From an uncultured Roseburia sp. (GTDB taxonomy: Bacteria > Bacillota > Clostridia > Lachnospirales > Lachnospiraceae), in the NCBI GenBank assembly GCA_934307185.1, contig CAKRCJ010000180.1, forward strand, positions 1 to 5,243: a stretch of DNA of 5,243 nucleotides, given 5' to 3'. The notes beneath the pieces were generated by a model. It was not told the DNA's origin. It worked only from the letters and a program-made list of their open reading frames with translations, and ran no database searches. The position numbers were made by a program, and so were the translations under genes. Of the stretch, positions 1-5,243 are shown piece after piece; the first letter of the stretch is position 1, and the number at the start of each line of letters is the position of its first letter.

Positions 1-1
1 A

Positions 2-349
2 AAATTACTTGACTACCTCTCCGTTCATTCTCTCGATATACTTTTTATAAATAGTGTTTTTCTACTGACATTATATATGTATGAACACAGTTTATATGCA
101 CAACATCATTATTATGAGGCAACTGATTTGTTTACAAGTTCGAATCACCAACTACTCAAGGGAAATTTAGCCACCTTTGGATATTTTCTCTTTTATTATT
201 GCCAGTGTCTTGCAGAATGCCAGCAATATGAACCGGCAACAAAATTTGCACATTATGCATGCAGTATCCAGGAACTATATGAATTAAAACCGAATTCCGA
301 AGTACTGAAGAAATCCTTTCTTAATGATTTTTCTATTAAAATAATTTAA
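2..349 (+). CDS. C-terminal part of a TPR-like helical protein, possibly a peptide-sensing regulator (5' end outside window)
   Basis: The frame is open from base 2 to a TAA at 347-349, so about 115 C-terminal residues are visible. The ATG at 77 has no convincing ribosome site and is probably internal. The visible part is helical with no membrane or export signal. One stretch of about 34 residues fits a tetratricopeptide repeat: small residues sit at repeat positions 8 (Cys), 20 (Ala) and 27 (Ala), with Tyr at position 17 in the segment QQYEPATKFAHYA. It is followed by a spacer (ELKPNSE) and a final helix. Such C-terminal helical arrays occur in RRNPP regulators, where they bind a short peptide, but the N-terminal HTH that would prove this is outside the window. 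Its stop overlaps, tail to tail, the stop of the small peptide gene on the other strand. No clear terminator follows it. The DNA is AT-rich. It could also be an unrelated TPR protein. Confidence 0.55.
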   Translation, partial: KLLDYLSVHSLDILFINSVFLLTLYMYEHSLYAQHHYYEATDLFTSSNHQLLKGNLATFGYFLFYYCQCLAECQQYEPATKFAHYACSIQELYELKPNSEVLKKSFLNDFSIKII

Positions 350-507
350 TTTTTAGTATCACTACCAATTATAACATCAACACATGACATGACTTCTTCA
401 CTGCTTACTCCACCAAACAATGTAAGCAGTGAACAGACAAGCATCATTCCTGCAACCATCTTTTTCATTTTGTTTTTCAGATTTTTCTTCATGTTTTTCA
501 TCTCCAT
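346..507 (-). CDS. Small secreted-type peptide (53 aa), candidate signalling pro-peptide
   Basis: The product is unrecognised; this short gene is supported by structure. The ATG at 505-507 follows a perfect GGAGG (516-520) with an 8-nt spacer; the next in-frame ATG, codon 3, is too far from it. The protein has a Lys-rich start (residues 1-16, about eight Lys), a hydrophobic core (17-31, MVAGMMLVCSLLTLF), a turn with small residues (GGVSS, 32-36) that could be a signal peptidase site, and a short polar-to-hydrophobic tail, EEVMSCVDVIIGSDTKN (37-53). This matches the layout and length of exported pro-peptides such as Phr, PapR and PhrA. The VDVIIG core loosely recalls the Asp-plus-aliphatic SHP pheromones of streptococci. 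Cysteines are at 25 and 42. The stop TAA (346-348) overlaps that of the convergent TPR-like gene. Alternatives are a small hydrophobic toxin or a RiPP-like precursor. Confidence 0.6.
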   Translation of the reverse strand: MEMKNMKKNLKNKMKKMVAGMMLVCSLLTLFGGVSSEEVMSCVDVIIGSDTKN

Positions 508-515
508 TTTATCTG

Positions 516-520
516 CCTCC
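516..520 (-). promoter_or_regulatory. Consensus Shine-Dalgarno of the small peptide gene
   Basis: The plus strand reads CCTCC, giving GGAGG on the minus strand, 8 nt before the ATG at 507. It is the main evidence that the short reading frame is translated. It lies only two bases after the T8 tract of the upstream hairpin, so the 5' leader of any independent transcript would begin in or before the hairpin. Confidence 0.65.
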
Positions 521-522
521 AC

Positions 523-578
523 AAAAAAAAGAACACTACATACACGGAAACTTTTTCTGTTCCATTTATGTAATGTTC
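523..578 (-). terminator. Hairpin plus U8, likely terminator of tldD-tldE and possible attenuator or operator of the peptide gene
   Basis: Arms of 19 nt at 531-549 and 560-578 enclose a 10-nt loop. Sixteen positions are Watson-Crick pairs. The other three become two G-U pairs and one A-G mismatch in minus-strand RNA, but stay mismatched in plus-strand RNA, so the structure suits minus-strand transcription. Eight T residues follow on the minus strand (530 to 523). It lies about 57 nt after the tldE stop, a normal terminator position. It also ends two bases before the ribosome site of the peptide gene, so it could attenuate read-through into that gene, or serve as a dyad operator. In the plus direction a T-rich tract (580-589) also follows it, so it may act both ways. 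Confidence 0.6.
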
Positions 579-634
579 CTTTTTATTTTCTGCTTTCATT
601 TACTCTATCTCTTATGCTCGCCGCCATGAAAACA

Positions 635-1909
635 TTACTTTCCTGCCACTGCCACGTTTTTAAATTCCACTGCAAATGGTCCGTCATAATTTTTATCTTT
701 ATAACGCTCGGTCGAAAATACCATATCCTTCTGTAATTCTAAAAGATTACCGCTGACTGAACCGCCGGTTACCGGTGTTACTTTTTCTCCATCATAGAGA
801 TAGCCAAGACGGATTTCTCCTCCAAAGTAACCGCTGAAGCTGTCCATGGAAAAATCGGAAAAGCTGACAACATAAAGGTACGGCTCCTTTTTCATCTCTG
901 CAAAGTCTTTTGTACCATTGTCTAATTTTACCGCACTGTAATTTCCGGTCGGCTCTACGCCCAGATAGTAAGCAAAACGGGCATTTCCATGGATTGCCTT
1001 TAACTCTCCCTCTTTTAAAAGCTCCAAATCCTTCATCGCAATTCCCTCTGCCGAATATGGATTAGAGGCATGAAGGGTAAGATTTATTTTTTCTCCCTTT
1101 ATGTTATCTCCCTGTACGTTCATTCCTTTTTCATAATTGGAATATTTTGGATAAATCATATTTGAGGAGGAACGTTCTGTATAAAGTGTCATCAACTGGG
1201 AAAGTTCTTTTCCGGAAAGCAGCAGTTTATAATTTCCTTTTTCCGGTGCTTCGGTTGCGGCTGCCCTGTCGCGTACTCTCTCCAATGCCTCTTTCGCCTG
1301 ACTTGCCAGAGCTTCTGTATCAAAATCATCGTAAGCAAAATCCTGATACTGCTCTACATCCTGCGGCGTGATACACTGTACAATAAATTCCCCGTTCACA
1401 CTTGTTTTTTCATAGGAAACATCGATGCCCTCTGAATTGTAAACTGCCGTATTCGTCCGGTTTACGAAAAATTCCGAAGTATTTATAAATGCGTCCTCTT
1501 TCAAATCCACACTGTAAAGCGCTTTCACAAATGCATCTGCAATTTCTGTCAGACTTTTTCCACAAAGCCCGCTTTTTACTGTCACTTTATCTTCTTTTTT
1601 TCCTTTTGGAAGTTCAAAGAAGTCGTTTTTTACAAAGGATGCCGCATAGTAAGCACCGCTCACAGCTTTCTCTACTTCCTCCTGTGTCATTTCAGGGAAA
1701 ATACAAATGTTGGCGGAACCCCGCATTTTCTTTCCGTTTTCCTCAAAATCACGGTAAATCGTAACATTTGCGGATGCCACATTTTTCATTCTGCGCATAT
1801 CCAGCTCTTTTTTTATAAAATATAACTCTGCACCTTCTGTGCGCTTTTCTGTTACCAGATATTTTTCTATTCCAAATTTTTTTATTGCCTGTAATATTTT
1901 TTCCCGCAT
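635..1909 (-). CDS. pmbA: TldE/PmbA-type subunit of the TldD/TldE metalloprotease
   Basis: This is the non-catalytic partner of TldD (TldE, also called PmbA). The two form a cytoplasmic heterodimeric metalloprotease which, in Escherichia coli, removes the microcin B17 leader and degrades the CcdA antitoxin and other unfolded peptides. At 424 aa it is slightly shorter than typical members (about 450). The HExxxH zinc motif of TldD is absent, as expected. The C-terminal half has the family's conserved stretches: FAYYLGVEPTGN (312-323), matching GVKPTGN in the neighbouring TldD, a SFSDFSMDSFSGYFGGEIRLG-type segment cut here as FSDFSMDSFSG (350-360), and GGSVSGNL (382-389). The start ATG (1907-1909) follows AGGGAG (1917-1922) by 7 nt, and only 14 bases separate it from the tldD stop, so the two are cotranscribed. 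The family call is secure; natural substrates here are unknown. Confidence 0.9.
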   Translation of the reverse strand: MREKILQAIKKFGIEKYLVTEKRTEGAELYFIKKELDMRRMKNVASANVTIYRDFEENGKKMRGSANICIFPEMTQEEVEKAVSGAYYAASFVKNDFFELPKGKKEDKVTVKSGLCGKSLTEIADAFVKALYSVDLKEDAFINTSEFFVNRTNTAVYNSEGIDVSYEKTSVNGEFIVQCITPQDVEQYQDFAYDDFDTEALASQAKEALERVRDRAAATEAPEKGNYKLLLSGKELSQLMTLYTERSSSNMIYPKYSNYEKGMNVQGDNIKGEKINLTLHASNPYSAEGIAMKDLELLKEGELKAIHGNARFAYYLGVEPTGNYSAVKLDNGTKDFAEMKKEPYLYVVSFSDFSMDSFSGYFGGEIRLGYLYDGEKVTPVTGGSVSGNLLELQKDMVFSTERYKDKNYDGPFAVEFKNVAVAGK

Positions 1910-1923
1910 CTTTTTTCTCCCTT

Positions 1924-3351
1924 CTAGCCCAGTCTGATTTTTGCCTTAATATATGGGCCTCCGTCCGATACTTTTACCCACTCTTTGTGCCCTTTTCCAC
2001 AGTATCCGGTTCCGGCAAGTTCTTTCGTATCTGACATCATGGAAATAGATTTTAACAAATCCGGTACATATCCGGTAAGTACGATTGGAGAAAATACTTT
2101 TCCAGTGAATTTTCCGTCTTTAATCTCTCTGGCAACACTGACAAGACACTGTATTCCCCAGTTTTTCGGGTCCTCCATGCCACTGCTTGGATTTTCCAGA
2201 TAAAATCCATAGGAAACGGATGCAATCATATCCTCTACTTTATCTGTTCCCGGCTCAAAGAAGGTATTCGTCATTCTTGTATATGCTTTATGGTCGGTTG
2301 CCTGTCTTCTTCCGTTTCCGGTCGGTTTTACGCCAAGTGCCATTGCTGCCTGTGCATCACACATTCCGGTCTTTAAAATACCTTTTTCAATAATAACGGT
2401 ATCCTGCGCAATCGTTCCCTCATCATCAAAGAAGAAGGTTGCAGTCTGGGAAGCTGCTGCCGCGCCGTCATGCATGGTAACAAGCTCTGATGCCACCTGT
2501 TTTCCGATATATTTTTCTGCAAGTGCCCGTTTTTTCACGAACATATCCATCTCAACTCCATGGCCGAACGCTTCATGCACAATCATGCCCGTAACGTCCG
2601 GGTCACAAATACATTCGTACTCCCCTGGCGTGATTGGTTCACTGTCTGCAAGATTATTCAAAACTTCTATTGCATGTGGAATTTTTGCCTCTAACTGGTC
2701 TAAAACTTCCATTCCGCCACAGTCCGAGCAGCTTTCATATGACATTTTCATCTCTTCGCCCTTTGGAATCAGACCAAGAAGCATTCCACAGGTCCACATG
2801 ACATTCTGCGTCATATCTTTTTTCGGGGACAAAAACAGTTTATGATAAAGCTGATACTGGCATACTGTCTGGAATTCAATCACTTTTTCGTCCTGTGCCA
2901 GTGCCTTTTCCCTCACTTTGCTAAGACGTTTTATAATTTCCTCATCCCCTAATTCTTCCGGTGAAACTTCATACCCGGTACTTTTTTCAAAATGATATTC
3001 TTCCTCTTCAAGCTGTGGATATTTTTTCACGGTCATGCCGTCAGAAAGCTTATCTGCCCAAGGCATCACATGATTTTTCACCTGCTCTAAAATTGTGTCA
3101 ATTTCATTTTCCTCGATGTGGTTAAACGCATATTCCCCATAGCTGTCACCATCATATACTTTTACCACGTACCCCTGCTCTGCAAGCATACTTTCGTTGA
3201 TGCTAATGCCCTGTCTGGAAACTGCATAGTCTTTTCCCTTTGAGTCTGTCATCAGAATAGATGCATATGAATATGTCTGCAGCAATCTATCTAATAATTG
3301 TTTCAGAATCGGTTTCTTCTGTTCAATCAGTTTGCTTGATGTAACCTTCAT
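1924..3351 (-). CDS. tldD: TldD, catalytic subunit of the TldD/TldE zinc metalloprotease
   Basis: This 475-aa protein is the catalytic half of TldD/TldE, which cleaves peptides threaded into the heterodimer cavity. The zinc motif HExxxH is present as HEAFGH at residues 259-264, within MIVHEAFGHGVEMD. A candidate third ligand is Cys451 in TGYCGKG near the C-terminus, as in the family. The motif GVKPTGNGRR (340-349) is paralogous to GVEPTGN in the partner subunit. The start ATG (3349-3351) follows a GGG core (3359-3361) by 7 nt; an upstream ATG at 3371-3373 is out of frame. A sigma-A-like promoter lies at 3401-3429, making this the first gene of a tldD-tldE operon. The protein has no signal peptide and is expected in the cytoplasm. 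Length and motifs look intact and functional. Confidence 0.93.
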   Translation of the reverse strand: MKVTSSKLIEQKKPILKQLLDRLLQTYSYASILMTDSKGKDYAVSRQGISINESMLAEQGYVVKVYDGDSYGEYAFNHIEENEIDTILEQVKNHVMPWADKLSDGMTVKKYPQLEEEEYHFEKSTGYEVSPEELGDEEIIKRLSKVREKALAQDEKVIEFQTVCQYQLYHKLFLSPKKDMTQNVMWTCGMLLGLIPKGEEMKMSYESCSDCGGMEVLDQLEAKIPHAIEVLNNLADSEPITPGEYECICDPDVTGMIVHEAFGHGVEMDMFVKKRALAEKYIGKQVASELVTMHDGAAAASQTATFFFDDEGTIAQDTVIIEKGILKTGMCDAQAAMALGVKPTGNGRRQATDHKAYTRMTNTFFEPGTDKVEDMIASVSYGFYLENPSSGMEDPKNWGIQCLVSVAREIKDGKFTGKVFSPIVLTGYVPDLLKSISMMSDTKELAGTGYCGKGHKEWVKVSDGGPYIKAKIRLG

Positions 3352-3400
3352 TCCTTTTCCCTTTACCTTTCATGTTTTGGTTATCCTTATCAACTATTTC

Positions 3401-3429
3401 AGTATAAAGAATTGAGTACTGTTTGTAAA
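3401..3429 (-). promoter_or_regulatory. Sigma-A-like promoter of tldD-tldE
   Basis: On the minus strand, a -35 TTTACA (3424-3429) and a -10 TATACT (3401-3406) are separated by exactly 17 bp; each hexamer matches the consensus at 5 of 6 positions. Transcription would start near 3394, leaving a leader of about 43 nt before the tldD ATG. No riboswitch or strong operator is apparent in that leader. Confidence 0.65.
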
Positions 3430-3458
3430 TAGATTGTCATTCTCCCCCAAATATTAAG

Positions 3459-3487
3459 TTGACATTTTTTCATCTTTATTGTATCCT
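3459..3487 (+). promoter_or_regulatory. Possible plus-strand promoter reading antisense into the HTH-nuclease-like gene
   Basis: A perfect TTGACA (3459-3464) is followed, after 17 bp, by TATCCT (3482-3487), which matches the -10 consensus at 4 of 6 positions. A transcript would start near 3494 and run antisense into the 3' end of the gene at 3519-4403. No plus-strand coding frame is convincing there. The match could be chance in AT-rich DNA. Confidence 0.3.
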
Positions 3488-3490
3488 TTT

Positions 3491-3550
3491 AAAAAGAAAC
3501 GGGTTTTCACCGTACAGTCTATGACTCAAGCGGGCCATTCGTTTCTTTTT
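3491..3550 (-). terminator. Inverted repeat spanning the 3' end of the HTH-nuclease-like gene, possible terminator
   Basis: AAAAAGAAACG (3491-3501) is repeated perfectly in inverse at 3540-3550, with a 38-base interval. The minus strand thus reads A-rich arm, interval, then CGTTTCTTTTT, which provides its own U-rich end. A smaller hairpin, ACGG/CCGT (3499-3502 and 3510-3513), nests at the downstream arm. The arm at 3540-3550 encodes the KKET residues near the C-terminus, so part of the structure lies inside the gene. The large loop makes it a weak intrinsic terminator candidate. Confidence 0.3.
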
Positions 3551-4403
3551 TTATTGTTGTAAAATCATAAAGATATTTTTTTCCATCTTCATCATGTCTT
3601 ACTAACATAACTGCTCCAAAAATGTTATATCGCTCCAATTCTCCATCATTATTGTACACTGGGATTCCAAAACGCACGTTATATCTATACCACCCATATT
3701 TTGCATCTTTTTCGTGTTTTGATTCTTTATTCTGCTGCCAGATTTCTTTCGCAGGTGTCGCTATTCGTACTAATTCCGGAATTGCCTGTGCAGCATTTGC
3801 CTTTGCAACTCTTCTTGGTCCTTTCAGTGCAATTCTGCTATCTGAATTGGAGTACTCATCTGGAAAATCTGTATCTATAAAAATCTTTTCTGAGCAATAT
3901 TCTATTTCATAGAAATCGCCAACGTATTCCTTTAAATAATTTTCAACTTCTTTCCAGTCAGCTTTTGACAATCCTTTAAATTTTTTATCATTAATAAGAA
4001 CTATTTTTTTACCTTCTGCATCCTGAATAATAGAAACATTCCTTACTTTCTTTTTATCTGACAAATCTTTTTCTGAACTTAAATATATATCATTAAAATA
4101 TTGGAATACTCGTCCTTTAATCTCAGCAGGAGACATAAGTATTTTCTCAATTATTACTTTTTCATCCAAAATATAATCTGATTTCAAAATTGAATGGCTG
4201 CTTTCCTCTTCCTCACATAGTAACTCTGCAAGCGTCATATCCAATGCCTTACAAATTGGAACCAGCTTATCAGCCTGTGGATTCATCTTTTTCTTTCTCC
4301 AATCACTTATCGTACTGGTAGCTATCCCTGTTTTCTTTGATAATTCTGTCTGGCTCATATGTAATGTTTCCAGTCTGTCAAAAATTTTTTCATATATTTT
4401 CAT
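3519..4403 (-). CDS. XRE-family HTH protein fused to a BECR-type (PBECR3-like) predicted nuclease domain
   Basis: This 294-aa protein has two recognisable parts. Residues 6-62 form a Cro/C1-type helix-turn-helix (SQTELSKKTGIATSTISDWR at 17-36). After a mostly charged linker (64-115) comes an alpha/beta region (122-180), then a C-terminal domain with IALKG (191-195), AKANAAQAIPELV (200-212), KDAKYGWYRYNVRFGIPV (232-249), VRHDEDGKKYLYD (268-280) and IKKET (284-288). From memory these match the predicted RNase domain (Barnase-EndoU-ColicinE5/D-RelE fold) of phage and conjugative-element polyvalent proteins; no search was run. Candidate active residues are His230, Arg240, Arg244, Arg269, His270 and Lys285/286. 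The start ATG (4401-4403) has only a weak purine-rich site (GAGAGAAG). Promoter and dyad lie upstream. The gene is visibly more AT-rich than purL or tldD, suggesting acquisition. It may be a self-repressed toxin-like protein or a regulator using an inactive nuclease fold. Confidence 0.8.
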   Translation of the reverse strand: MKIYEKIFDRLETLHMSQTELSKKTGIATSTISDWRKKKMNPQADKLVPICKALDMTLAELLCEEEESSHSILKSDYILDEKVIIEKILMSPAEIKGRVFQYFNDIYLSSEKDLSDKKKVRNVSIIQDAEGKKIVLINDKKFKGLSKADWKEVENYLKEYVGDFYEIEYCSEKIFIDTDFPDEYSNSDSRIALKGPRRVAKANAAQAIPELVRIATPAKEIWQQNKESKHEKDAKYGWYRYNVRFGIPVYNNDGELERYNIFGAVMLVRHDEDGKKYLYDFTTIKKETNGPLES

Positions 4404-4424
4404 ACATTTCTTCTCTCACATTTT

Positions 4425-4438
4425 TCCGATTTGTCGGA
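4425..4438. promoter_or_regulatory. Perfect dyad TCCGA-N4-TCGGA, candidate operator of the HTH protein
   Basis: TCCGA (4425-4429) and its exact complement TCGGA (4434-4438) flank TTTG. The dyad starts one base downstream of the -10 hexamer of the adjacent promoter and covers the expected transcription start. Its size and position are typical for an XRE-type dimer blocking RNA polymerase, which suggests autoregulation by the gene just downstream. Binding is inferred. Confidence 0.45.
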
Positions 4439-4439
4439 T

Positions 4440-4468
4440 ATTTTATCATATACAAACTAACTTTTCAA
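4440..4468 (-). promoter_or_regulatory. Sigma-A-like promoter of the HTH-nuclease-like gene
   Basis: On the minus strand a -35 TTGAAA (4463-4468) and a -10 TAAAAT (4440-4445) are 17 bp apart; each matches consensus at 5 of 6 positions. Transcription would start near 4433, about 30 nt before the ATG. With the purL terminator upstream, this gene is likely an independent transcript. Confidence 0.65.
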
Positions 4469-4530
4469 TCTTTATTATTTTGTTTTATAACTGATACTTT
4501 TTACCGTTATAATCCGCATATTCATCTATC

Positions 4531-4570
4531 AAAAAGACCTTGCAGAATGTATTTTCTTTCTGCAAGGTCT
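4531..4570 (-). terminator. Rho-independent terminator of purL, possibly bidirectional
   Basis: A perfect 13-bp stem is formed by AGACCTTGCAGAA (4535-4547) and its exact inverse (4558-4570), with a 10-base loop. Reading the minus strand, the stem is followed directly by T residues (4535 to 4531). In the plus direction a T7 tract (4574-4580) also follows, so it can work both ways. It begins about 39 nt after the purL stop and separates purL from the HTH gene. Confidence 0.85.
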
Positions 4571-4609
4571 GTATTTTTTTACAATAACTGTATTAAAATC
4601 AATATCATT

Positions 4610-5243
4610 TTATTTAAAGTAAGCCACGCCGGATTCAAAGATCTTGATATCCTGCTCTCCATAAATGTTCATTGCAACGCTTCTGTCACGTCTTTCGGAG
4701 TGAGCCATCTTACCAAGTACACGGCCATCCGGGCTTGTGATGCCTTCAATTGCACGGTAGGAACCGTTGACATTCCATTCCTCGTCCATGGTCGGAACAC
4801 CTGCTTCATTCACATACTGGGTTGCCACCTGTCCGTTTGCAAACAGTTTATCTAACCACTCTTCCGGTGCAACAAAGCGTCCTTCACCGTGGGAAGCCGG
4901 ATTACAGTATGTTTTTCCAAGCTCTGCTCCCTGTAACCATGGGGACTTGTTGGAAACAACTTTGGTGTAAACCATTTTGCTCACATGACGTCCAATGGTA
5001 TTGTAGGTTAAAGTTGGTGACTCGGCAGATTGTGGACGGATTTCACCGTATGGAACCAGTCCTAACTTAATGAGTGCCTGGAAACCATTACAGATACCAA
5101 GGCAAAGACCATCACGCTCATTTAATAATTTCATGACTGCTTCTGTCATCTTTGCATTACGGAATGCAGTTGCAAAGAATTTTGCAGAACCGTCCGGTTC
5201 GTCACCTGCGGAGAAGCCGCCCGGGAACATGATAATCTGGGAC
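4610..5243 (-). CDS. purL: Phosphoribosylformylglycinamidine synthase, C-terminal glutaminase domain (partial)
   Basis: This is the C-terminal end of FGAM synthase, which converts FGAR, glutamine and ATP to FGAM in step four of purine synthesis. About 210 residues are visible and the frame runs off the right edge, so the gene continues there. The visible part is the class I glutamine amidotransferase domain, which releases ammonia from glutamine. It opens with SQIIMFPGGFSAGDEPDGS, has the nucleophile elbow LGICNGFQ (Cys47 counted from the Met at 5230), NPASHGEGRF, and the His-Glu pair in MAHSERR (His177, Glu179). A complete catalytic triad is therefore present. Such a domain at the end of a longer chain suggests the large single-chain PurL, although a separate PurQ cannot be strictly excluded from this fragment; the GDEPDGSAKF wording fits large PurL. 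It ends in a TAA at 4610-4612, followed by a strong terminator. Confidence 0.9.
   Translation of the reverse strand, partial: SQIIMFPGGFSAGDEPDGSAKFFATAFRNAKMTEAVMKLLNERDGLCLGICNGFQALIKLGLVPYGEIRPQSAESPTLTYNTIGRHVSKMVYTKVVSNKSPWLQGAELGKTYCNPASHGEGRFVAPEEWLDKLFANGQVATQYVNEAGVPTMDEEWNVNGSYRAIEGITSPDGRVLGKMAHSERRDRSVAMNIYGEQDIKIFESGVAYFK

Noticed and set aside
307..321. Small palindrome AAGAAA-TCC-TTTCTT near the end of the TPR-like gene
   Set aside because: It lies inside the coding frame, is short and AT-rich, and is not followed by a run of T, so it is not a convincing terminator.
346..507. AgrD-like cyclic peptide precursor
   Set aside because: The Cys in the tail is 12 residues from the C-terminus, with no charged amphipathic tail after it and no AgrB-like membrane protease in the window; an RRNPP-type pro-peptide fits better.
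389..736. Plus-strand open frames of 115 and 66 codons across the peptide gene and tldE end
   Set aside because: They are opposite to better supported minus-strand genes, run through the hairpin, have no ribosome site, and their Phe-rich composition merely reflects T-rich DNA.
3399..3473. Minus-strand 24-codon frame upstream of tldD with an AAGGA about 10 nt before its ATG
   Set aside because: It overlaps both tldD promoter boxes, lacks a promoter of its own and shows no recognisable feature; chance is more likely.
4486..4596. Minus-strand frame without ATG ending in DEYADYNGKKYQL, resembling a gene remnant
   Set aside because: No start codon is present, it runs through the perfect purL terminator stem, and it matches no family I recognise.
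4337..4855. Plus-strand open frame of 172 codons
   Set aside because: It spans the HTH promoter, the purL terminator and the antisense of purL, with no ribosome site or recognisable domain.
1..5243. CRISPR arrays, tRNA or rRNA genes, insertion sequences, riboswitches
   Set aside because: No repeat-spacer pattern, cloverleaf, transposase frame or known aptamer core was seen on either strand.

Overview
The window looks like the chromosome of a moderately AT-rich Gram-positive anaerobe, most plausibly a Lachnospiraceae-type Clostridia. This is inferred from AT-rich intergenic DNA, GGAGG-like ribosome sites, sigma-A-type promoters and the large single-chain type of PurL. No taxonomic search was possible.

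Layout from left to right. (1) Bases 2-349 (+) hold the C-terminal end of a helical, TPR-like protein whose start lies outside the window. (2) Bases 346-507 (-) hold a small gene of 53 codons for a secreted-type peptide. It has a perfect GGAGG site and meets the TPR-like gene tail to tail, the two stop codons overlapping. (3) A 19-bp imperfect inverted repeat plus a U8 tract (523-578) lies directly before that ribosome site and is probably the terminator of the next operon. (4) Bases 635-3351 (-) are tldD-tldE, the two subunits of the TldD/TldE (PmbA) metalloprotease, with a good promoter at 3401-3429. (5) Bases 3519-4403 (-) encode an XRE-type DNA-binding domain fused to a C-terminal domain like the BECR-type predicted nucleases of phage and conjugative-element polyvalent proteins. 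Its promoter is at 4440-4468 and a perfect dyad at 4425-4438 overlaps the expected transcription start. (6) Bases 4610-5243 (-) are the glutaminase end of purL, closed by a strong terminator at 4531-4570.

Housekeeping genes (purL, tldDE) flank two accessory-looking loci. The most interesting is the left end. A TPR-like protein beside a short exported pro-peptide gene is the classic arrangement of RRNPP peptide quorum sensing (Rap-Phr, PlcR-PapR, Rgg-SHP, TprA-PhrA). Here the peptide gene also lies downstream of, and codirectional with, a protease pair known to trim peptides. The second is the HTH-nuclease-like fusion, which may be a self-regulated toxin-antitoxin or phage-defence type protein. 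Both functional readings are inferences; the gene structures are visible directly.
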